DNA of 8,153 bases from Bacteroidales bacterium (GTDB lineage: Bacteria; Bacteroidota; Bacteroidia; Bacteroidales; P3): contig JAFWOP010000160.1 in assembly GCA_017545365.1 (NCBI GenBank), positions 1-8,153 of the forward strand, written 5' to 3'. The translations under genes and the position numbers were made by a program. Below are positions 3,666-8,153 of this stretch, piece by piece. Below the pieces are notes generated by a model that worked only from the letters and a program-made list of their open reading frames with translations, did no database searches and was not told the origin of the DNA. Each line of letters begins with the position of its first letter. The first letter of the stretch is position 1.

Positions 3666-6203
3666 ATGAAAAAGCTATTCTTTCTTCTATTAGTCATGAC
3701 GGCTTCGTTCTCGGCCTCTGCCCAAGAGAACGAGCCGAAGGAAATCAAGCTGACCAACGACGAGCGGCAGCTGGTGGAGAACAACAATGCCTTTGCTCTG
3801 CGTCTGTTCCAAAAGGCTCGTGGCGATGAGAGCCTACTGCTCTCACCCCTGAGCATTACCGTCGACCTGGGAATGCTGAACAACGGTGCCGACGGCATCA
3901 CCCGCGAAGAGATTGACGCCGTACTGGGCAGTAAGGACGTAGGCGGTGCCAATGTCATCAACCAGTTCTGCCGAAAGCTTCTTGACGAGAGCGGTACCCT
4001 TGACGAGAAGACCCGCGTGGCCATTGCCAACAACATCTACGTCAACACCGCCGCAGGCTACGAGTTGCTCCCTGCCTTTGTGGAGACAGCCCAGAACTAT
4101 TACGACGCCACGCCTGAGAGCCGCGACTTTGGCGACGGCAAGACCCGCGAAGTTATTAACAAGTGGGGCAGCGACCACACCGAGGGCATGATTGAGGAGG
4201 CCATCAAGGAGGACGAATTCAATCCCCAGGCCGTCAGCTACCTGCTCAACGCCCTTTATTTCAAGGGCGAGTGGACCCACAAATTCAATGCCAAGGAAAC
4301 CCGCCGCCATGTGTTTGACGAAGGACGAAAGGAGGTACAGATGATGCATCAAGAGAGCGACTTCTCTTACGCCGAAAACAAGGTCTACCAGTCGGTCATC
4401 CTGCCCTACGGCAACATGGCCTACCAGATGACTGTCTTCCTGCCCCGCGAAGGCAAGACCATCGACGACGTGCTGAATGAACTGGAAACCAGCAAGGATG
4501 CAACGCTTGGAAGCGTTGCCCACTACAATCCCTGCACGGTAGACCTCTACCTTCCCAGCTTCGAGACTGAGACCGACATGCACTTAGAAGACATCATGAA
4601 GTCGCTCGGCATGCCTAACTCTTTTGAGGGCGGCTATGGCTTCAACGAGTTCTGCAACGGCAATGTCTTCATCGGCATGATGAAACAGGTGGCCAAGATA
4701 AAGCTCGACGAGGAAGGTACCGAGGCCGCCGCCGTGACGATCATTGAGATGGACAAGTCCATGAGCGGTCCAAGCTATGCCACATTCATTGCCGACCGTC
4801 CTTTCCTCTACGTCATCAGCGAGCGTAGCACGGATGCCATCTTCTTCATCGGCCAGTACATGGGCGAGGAGCTGAAGAACGTTCGCAAGGACATCACCCT
4901 GACCGACGAGGAGGAAGAGCTGGTGGAGAGCAACAACGACTTCGCCTTCCGTCTTTTCCAGAAGGCACGTGGCGATGAGAACAGCATCATGTCGCCCCTG
5001 AGCATCACTTACGCCCTCGGTATGATGAACAATGGTGCAGCAGGCCAGACGCAGCAGGAAATCAACGATGTGCTGGGCTTCGGCCAGGCTGGTGCCGACG
5101 GCATCAACAACTTCTGCCGAAAGCTGCTCACGGAGGCTCCGACACTCGACGCGGAGACCAAGGCCGAGATTGCCAACACCATCTACGTTAATAGCGGCAA
5201 GGGCTACGAACTACAGCAGGGCTTTGTCGATAAAGCCAACGAGTTCTACGACGCACAACCCGAGGCCCGCAACTTCTACGACGGCGAGACATGGGAAGTC
5301 ATTAACCAATGGGCCAACGACCATACGCACGGCATGATTCCCAAGGTGTTCGAAGAAGAGGAAGCTTTCAATCAGGAAGCCATCAGCTATCTGCTCAACG
5401 CCCTCTATTTTAAGGGAGCCTGGACCAACAAGTTCGACAAGGATAACACCCGCGACGAGGCCTTCAACGGTGGTGCTACCGTGCCGATGATGCATCAGGA
5501 GGAGCAGTTCGTCTACTCCGAGAACGACCTCTACCAGGCTATTCGTCTGCCCTACGGTAATGAAGCCTACCAGATGACCGTATTCCTTCCCCGCGAGGGC
5601 AAGACCATCGGCGAGGTGCTCAGCCAGATGAACGGAAAGAACTGGAGGGATAAGTACGCAAGCTCAAGCTTGGTTGACCTGAAGCTGCCGCGTCTGAAGA
5701 CCAACAGTAACATTAATCTGGTGAACATCATGAAGGAACTGGGCATGCCTACGGCCTTCACTCCAGCAGCAGAATTCCCCTACTTCGGTAATCGTGATGG
5801 TATATGCATAGGCAACATGTTCCAGACTGCTGCCATCAAACTTGACGAGGAGGGCACCGAGGCTGCAGCCGTCACCGTTATCGAAATGGTTGAAAGCGCT
5901 ATACCTGATAGGATAGTCTTCCACGCCAACCGCCCCTTCTTCTACATCATTAGCGAGCAGAGCACGGGTGCCATCTTCTTCATGGGCCAGTATGTAGGCG
6001 AAAGTTCCGTCACAGACCCCACCCAAGACCCCTGCGACATTAACCGTGACGGAGTTATCGACGTGGCTGATATTGGCTACATCATCGACGTAATGACCGG
6101 AAACGCAAGTGGTTCGCTTACGGGAAATACCGACGTGAATGGTGATGGAGTTGTTGACGTGGCCGACATTTCTGCCGTCATAACTGCTATGGCAGAGAAA
6201 TAG
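3666..6203 (+). CDS. Secreted tandem double serpin with C-terminal dockerin
   Basis: This 845-residue protein carries two complete serpin domains and a dockerin. Residues 1-19 (MKKLFFLLLVMTASFSASA, then QEN) are a signal peptide. Serpin A spans about 28-398, with hinge EEGTEAAAVT (349-358), predicted P1/P1' Ser365-Met366 (Lys364 next to it) and signature FIADRPFLYVI (374-384). Serpin B spans about 409-778, with hinge 728-737, predicted P1/P1' Ser744-Ala745 and signature FHANRPFFYII. Residues 789-842 hold two dockerin calcium loops, DINRDGVIDVADIGYIIDV and DVNGDGVVDVADISAVITA, which would dock to a cohesin or fold internally. Serpin B is closer to the upstream serpin (SPLSITYALGM, GAAGQTQQEI) than serpin A is (SPLSITVDLGM, GADGITREEI), so the three domains come from local duplications. 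Serpin A contains a palindromic repeat insertion (residues 278-287, ATLGSVAHY). The gene starts 2 nt after the previous stop, so the two are surely co-transcribed and perhaps translationally coupled. Confidence 0.9.
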   Translation: MKKLFFLLLVMTASFSASAQENEPKEIKLTNDERQLVENNNAFALRLFQKARGDESLLLSPLSITVDLGMLNNGADGITREEIDAVLGSKDVGGANVINQFCRKLLDESGTLDEKTRVAIANNIYVNTAAGYELLPAFVETAQNYYDATPESRDFGDGKTREVINKWGSDHTEGMIEEAIKEDEFNPQAVSYLLNALYFKGEWTHKFNAKETRRHVFDEGRKEVQMMHQESDFSYAENKVYQSVILPYGNMAYQMTVFLPREGKTIDDVLNELETSKDATLGSVAHYNPCTVDLYLPSFETETDMHLEDIMKSLGMPNSFEGGYGFNEFCNGNVFIGMMKQVAKIKLDEEGTEAAAVTIIEMDKSMSGPSYATFIADRPFLYVISERSTDAIFFIGQYMGEELKNVRKDITLTDEEEELVESNNDFAFRLFQKARGDENSIMSPLSITYALGMMNNGAAGQTQQEINDVLGFGQAGADGINNFCRKLLTEAPTLDAETKAEIANTIYVNSGKGYELQQGFVDKANEFYDAQPEARNFYDGETWEVINQWANDHTHGMIPKVFEEEEAFNQEAISYLLNALYFKGAWTNKFDKDNTRDEAFNGGATVPMMHQEEQFVYSENDLYQAIRLPYGNEAYQMTVFLPREGKTIGEVLSQMNGKNWRDKYASSSLVDLKLPRLKTNSNINLVNIMKELGMPTAFTPAAEFPYFGNRDGICIGNMFQTAAIKLDEEGTEAAAVTVIEMVESAIPDRIVFHANRPFFYIISEQSTGAIFFMGQYVGESSVTDPTQDPCDINRDGVIDVADIGYIIDVMTGNASGSLTGNTDVNGDGVVDVADISAVITAMAEK
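4498..4526 (-). repeat. Palindromic coding repeat copy 7, inside serpin domain A
   Basis: This 29-bp copy is identical over 28 nt (4499-4526) to copy 6 in the sigma/barrel gene (1090-1117), including the perfect 20-bp palindrome at 4500-4519. It is read in the same frame and orientation, giving DATLGSVAHY (residues 278-287). It lies between VLNELETSK and TVDLYLPSF. Serpin B and the upstream serpin have unrelated sequence at this point (MNGKNWRDKYASSS and ASDNSLLTSNLPSY) and are a few residues shorter, so this is a length-variable surface segment that tolerates insertion. Confidence 0.93.
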
Positions 6204-6208
6204 CGGGC

Positions 6209-6832
6209 CTAAGAGTCCATCGGAAATAGTCCGTAGAGCTTCGCGTCTATCATGTCGGTGACCTTCTTGAAGTCCTCGGTATTCTCGCCGAACTTGCAGT
6301 TATCGCCGTCGATAATGATGAGCTGCCCCTTGTACGTCCCTATCCACTCTTCGTAGCGGCGGCTCAAGCCCTCCAGATAGTCCAGACGCATGGTTTGCTC
6401 ATAGTCACGTCCACGCTTTTGTATCTGCGCCACCAGCGTAGGTATGGAAGCACGGATGTAAATCATAAGGTCGGGAAGGCGCACGAGCGACATCATCAGG
6501 TCGAAGAGCTCGCGGTAGTTCTGGAAGTCTCGGTCGCTCATCATGCCCTGCCCGTGGAGGTTGGGGGCAAAGATACAGGCATCCTCGAAGATGGTGCGGT
6601 CCTGGATGATGGTGTCCTCAGATTTCAGAATCTCCACCACCTCCTTGAAGCGCTTGCTCAGGAAATAGACCTGGAGATTGAACGACCACCGCTTCATGTC
6701 GGCGTAGAAGTCGGCCAGGTAGGGGTTGTTGTCTACGGGTTCATAGCGCGGCGTCCAACCGTAGCGGTGGGCCAGCATACGTGTGAGCGTGGTCTTGCCA
6801 CAGCCAATGTTTCCTGCTACTGCGATGTGCAT
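6209..6832 (-). CDS. Deoxynucleoside kinase (dAK/dGK-type), paralogue 1
   Basis: This 207-residue cytoplasmic enzyme should phosphorylate a deoxynucleoside to its monophosphate with ATP, in nucleotide salvage. The P-loop is GNIGCGKTT (residues 7-15). Other family features are PRYEPV (28-33) with the substrate-side Glu, RWSFNLQVYFL (48-58), DRT in place of the usual DRS (78-80), RASIPTLVAQIQKRGRDYE (127-145, the arginine-rich lid) and LIIIDGD. Length matches the family (about 200-220). The start is ATG at 6832. Its neighbour upstream is a close paralogue, an arrangement known for the dAK/dGK pair of Lactobacillus acidophilus and the dgk/dck pair of Bacillus subtilis, where the products differ in base preference or form a heterodimer. 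Which base this copy prefers cannot be read safely. It converges on the double-serpin gene with only 5 nt between stop codons and no separate terminator visible. Confidence 0.9.
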   Translation of the reverse strand: MHIAVAGNIGCGKTTLTRMLAHRYGWTPRYEPVDNNPYLADFYADMKRWSFNLQVYFLSKRFKEVVEILKSEDTIIQDRTIFEDACIFAPNLHGQGMMSDRDFQNYRELFDLMMSLVRLPDLMIYIRASIPTLVAQIQKRGRDYEQTMRLDYLEGLSRRYEEWIGTYKGQLIIIDGDNCKFGENTEDFKKVTDMIDAKLYGLFPMDS

Positions 6833-6840
6833 CTCTTTTA

Positions 6841-6879
6841 TTTACGATTTACGAATTTACGATTTACGATTTGCTGCGC
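6841..6879. repeat. TTTACGA-rich intergenic repeat, copy A (leader of kinase 1)
   Basis: The stretch is made of TTTACGATTTACGAA-type units and ends GATTTACGATTTGCTGCGC (6861-6879). That 19-nt end recurs exactly at 7623-7641. On the minus strand it is the leader of kinase 1, ending CGTAAATAAAAGAG before the ATG. It looks like a dispersed low-complexity intergenic repeat of the host genome. Confidence 0.7.
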
Positions 6880-6895
6880 ACAAGGGACTAAATTA

Positions 6896-6923
6896 TCAAT
6901 TGTCAATTCTCAATTGTCAATTC
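6896..6923. repeat. Tandem 14-bp repeat between the kinase genes
   Basis: Two perfect copies of TCAATTGTCAATTC (6896-6909 and 6910-6923) end just beyond the stop codon of kinase paralogue 2. This 'CAATTGTCAATT' pattern is, from memory, a common low-complexity intergenic repeat in Prevotella and relatives. No function is visible and it does not form a terminator-like stem with a T tract. Confidence 0.75.
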
Positions 6924-6926
6924 TCA

Positions 6927-7544
6927 TCACTCAGGGAAGAGACCAAACAAGGTGCGGTCGATTTGGTCAACAATCTTGGCGAAGTCCTTGGGGTTGTTCT
7001 TGAAGTCCAGCGGGTCTTTGTCGATAATCATGAGGCGACCCTTGTAGTCGCGAATGAACTTCTCATAGCGGCGATTCAGGTTCTCCAGATACTCCAGTTG
7101 AATGGTTTGCTCGTAGTTGCGACCTCGCTGCTGGATGTTGCCCACGAGATGGGGCACGGAGGCCCGCAGGTAAATGAGCAGGTCGGGCAGCTTGACCACA
7201 GACATCATCTGCTGGAACAACTCCATGAAGGTCTCGTAGTCGCGGTCGGAGAGGTTACCCATGTCGCGGTTGTTCTCCATGAAAACGTAGACACCCTCAA
7301 AGATGCTGCGGTCTTGGATGATGGTGTGCTGGGCCTGCGAGATGGCAATGAGGTCGCGGAAACGCTCCTTCAGGAAGAACACTTCCATGTTGAACGACCA
7401 GCGGGGTATGTCGCGGTAGTAGTCCTCCAGGTACGGGTTCGTAGCCACAGCCTCATAACGTGGCTCCCACCCGTAGTGACGGGCCAAGAGCTGCGTGAGC
7501 GTGGACTTTCCGCTGCCTATGTTTCCTGCTATCGCTATGTGCAC
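6927..7544 (-). CDS. Deoxynucleoside kinase (dAK/dGK-type), paralogue 2
   Basis: This 205-residue deoxynucleoside kinase aligns without gaps over most of its length with paralogue 1. It has P-loop GNIGSGKST (7-15), PRYEAV (28-33), RWSFNMEVFFL (48-58), the canonical DRS (78-80), lid region RASVPHLVGNIQQRGRNYE (127-145) and LMIIDKD. The start codon is GTG at 7544, not ATG: the first codons read GTG CAC ATA, aligning with ATG CAC ATC in paralogue 1, so the start is secure. Compared with paralogue 1 it keeps the standard DRS and GSGKST motifs, and it differs near the substrate site (EAVATNPYLE against EPVDNNPYLA), which fits different base preference. The stop codon TGA at 6927-6929 is 94 nt from the start of paralogue 1; the two are probably one transcript. 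GTG could lower its expression relative to paralogue 1. Confidence 0.9.
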   Translation of the reverse strand: MHIAIAGNIGSGKSTLTQLLARHYGWEPRYEAVATNPYLEDYYRDIPRWSFNMEVFFLKERFRDLIAISQAQHTIIQDRSIFEGVYVFMENNRDMGNLSDRDYETFMELFQQMMSVVKLPDLLIYLRASVPHLVGNIQQRGRNYEQTIQLEYLENLNRRYEKFIRDYKGRLMIIDKDPLDFKNNPKDFAKIVDQIDRTLFGLFPE

Positions 7545-7552
7545 CGTTTTTA

Positions 7553-7641
7553 TTTACAATTTACGAATTTCTTCGTGATTATTATTTTTTATAGGTACTC
7601 AGGCGAGCAAAGCTCGGAGTCCGATTTACGATTTGCTGCGC
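7553..7641. repeat. TTTACGA-type intergenic repeat, copy B, with an embedded hairpin
   Basis: The leader of kinase 2 carries TTTACAATTTACGAATTT (7553-7570), matching the leader of kinase 1, and later the same 19-nt end GATTTACGATTTGCTGCGC (7623-7641). Between them lies an extra segment (about 7571-7622) containing a stem: ACTC (7597-7600) with GAGT (7617-7620), and CGAGC (7604-7608) with GCTCG (7612-7616) around an AAA loop, with a 3-nt AGG bulge. A run of T precedes the stem on the plus strand and A residues follow it on the minus strand, so it is not a canonical terminator in either direction. Confidence 0.65.
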
Positions 7642-7657
7642 GAAGTATTCTCCGGGA

Positions 7658-8044
7658 CTACTTTTTGATGGCCTCTGTGGGTACTATTTGCACGCCGATG
7701 ACAAAGTTGCTGGGGTCGAGGATGACGAGTGCACCCATCTGACCATTTTCGAACTCAATGGTGCTGGTACACGTCTTGCTGCCCGACATTTCCTTTACCG
7801 TCCAGTCGCCGTGGCCCTTGTATTTTCCGGCAACATCTTCTTTCTTTTTCAGAATGCCGTCCAACTGTTCCTTGGACATGATGAGCCTCATCTGGCGTGT
7901 GTGATACAGGTAGAGACTGTCGGTCTGATTATTGATGACGAAGCCGAAAATCTTCTCGGCAAGCTGAGCCGGCGAACCGGAACGGTCCTGGGCCGACGAT
8001 GTGAGTGCGGCGCACAGGAATAAGGAAAGGAATAACTTTTTCAT
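7658..8044 (-). CDS. Small secreted DUF3887-like protein
   Basis: This 128-residue protein begins with a clear signal peptide (MKKLFLSLFLCAALTSSA, then QDR), so it is exported. The mature part reads like the DUF3887 fold: a helical first half (PAQLAEKIFGFVINNQTDSLYLYHT, with MSKEQLDGILKKKEDVAGKYKG) and a beta-rich second half (CTSTIEFENGQMGALVILDPSNFVIGVQIVP). DUF3887 domains resemble NTF2-like folds and have no assigned biochemical role. The cysteine at position 11 lies inside the signal peptide and no lipobox is evident, so periplasmic rather than lipoprotein is my reading. It lies upstream of the two kinases on the same strand, 113 nt from paralogue 2; co-transcription is possible but not shown. 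Its 5' leader contains a strong G+C-rich hairpin next to the start codon. The family assignment is from general pattern and is moderately sure. Confidence 0.75.
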   Translation of the reverse strand: MKKLFLSLFLCAALTSSAQDRSGSPAQLAEKIFGFVINNQTDSLYLYHTRQMRLIMSKEQLDGILKKKEDVAGKYKGHGDWTVKEMSGSKTCTSTIEFENGQMGALVILDPSNFVIGVQIVPTEAIKK

Positions 8045-8051
8045 TTTTTAG

Positions 8052-8068
8052 CCCCCTAAGTTAGGGGG
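8052..8068 (-). promoter_or_regulatory. G+C-rich hairpin in the leader of the DUF3887-like gene
   Basis: CCCCCTAA (8052-8059) and TTAGGGGG (8061-8068) form a perfect 8-bp stem around a single G. On the minus-strand transcript the GGGGG arm ends 7 nt before the ATG at 8044, the place of a ribosome-binding site, so the stem could mask translation initiation. A second G run (8071-8075) follows on the plus strand. CCCCCTAA hairpins of this kind are, from memory, frequent between genes in Bacteroidetes, so it may be a dispersed repeat rather than a dedicated regulator. Confidence 0.55.
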
Positions 8069-8074
8069 TTGGGG

Positions 8075-8153
8075 GTCTGAACAAGCGTATATCAGACATT
8101 AATTAATAATTTATTTTTTTTGAGGAGGTTGGGAAATCTGCGCTTGTTCAGAC
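8075..8153. repeat. 13-bp perfect inverted repeat bounding a 79-bp segment at the window edge
   Basis: GTCTGAACAAGCG at 8075-8087 is exactly complementary to CGCTTGTTCAGAC at 8141-8153. A shorter inner repeat uses the same left arm: GTCTGA (8075-8080) with TCAGAC (8092-8097). The interior is A+T-rich, with the palindrome ATTAATTAAT (8098-8107) and a T tract (8113-8121). It could be a small non-autonomous element, the remnant of an insertion-sequence end, or an operator or terminator for genes on either side. The right arm reaches the last base, so its full length and any target duplication are unknown. Confidence 0.7.

Noticed and set aside
3843..4583. 246-codon minus-strand open frame opposite serpin domain A
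   Set aside because: It is antisense to a clear serpin fold and has no signal, domain or promoter.
6196..6260. Shared terminator between the convergent double-serpin and kinase 1 genes
   Set aside because: Only 5 nt separate the stop codons, and I see no stem followed by a T tract on either strand.
6395..7742. Long plus-strand open frames (202 and 319 codons) opposite the kinase genes
   Set aside because: They lie antisense to two well-supported kinases and encode no recognisable domain. They reflect the G+C pattern of the real genes.
8052..8075. G-quadruplex in the G-rich stretch
   Set aside because: Only two G5 runs (8064-8068 and 8071-8075) are present; four runs are needed for an intramolecular quadruplex.
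8082..8116. Minus-strand promoter for the DUF3887-like gene (TACGCTTG, complement of 8082-8089)
   Set aside because: The -7-like element has one mismatch and there is no TTTG at the right distance upstream. It also overlaps the inverted repeat.

Overview
The window looks like chromosomal DNA from a member of the Bacteroidales, most likely a gut or rumen Prevotella-type bacterium. The evidence is two near-perfect Bacteroidetes housekeeping promoters (TTTG, 20-nt spacer, TAnnTTTG), no strong Shine-Dalgarno sequences, a Bacteroidetes-style ECF sigma factor joined to an outer-membrane barrel, a 'YDLQGRQ...INGKK' C-terminal tail, tandem deoxynucleoside kinases, and A+T-rich low-complexity repeats between genes. 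No rRNA, tRNA or CRISPR array was seen.

Layout. Positions 1-42 (minus) hold the first 14 codons of a gene that leaves the window, with its own promoter at 61-92. Positions 108-208 carry three 21-bp direct repeats, which also fall inside a 31-codon open frame ending 5 nt before the next gene. Positions 209-1717 (plus) encode a 502-residue fusion: ECF sigma factor, one transmembrane helix, a repeat-built linker and an outer-membrane beta-barrel. A strong promoter at 1726-1757 starts a two-gene serpin operon: a secreted single serpin with an extra N-terminal domain (1777-3663), then a secreted double serpin ending in a dockerin (3666-6203). From the other side come three minus-strand genes: a small secreted DUF3887-like protein (8044-7658) and two paralogous deoxynucleoside kinases (7544-6927 and 6832-6209). 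The two blocks converge with 5 nt between stop codons. The last 80 bp hold an inverted-repeat structure cut by the window edge.

The most unusual signal is a 29-bp palindrome-cored repeat present seven times, always inside coding sequence and always in frame. Three copies in one orientation and three in the other build the linker of the sigma/barrel protein. A seventh copy, identical over 28 nt to one of these, lies in a length-variable segment of the first serpin domain of the double serpin. It behaves like a small mobile element that adds peptide to proteins, comparable in concept to Rickettsia palindromic elements.

How the genes may work together (inference): a barrel exposed at the outer membrane is covalently tied to a cytoplasmic sigma factor and lies next to secreted protease inhibitors. 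This suggests a protease-sensing or envelope-sensing locus in which cleavage of the linker could free the sigma factor. No sequence seen here proves that the sigma factor controls the serpins; the serpin operon has an ordinary housekeeping promoter. The kinase block is nucleotide salvage and is probably unrelated.
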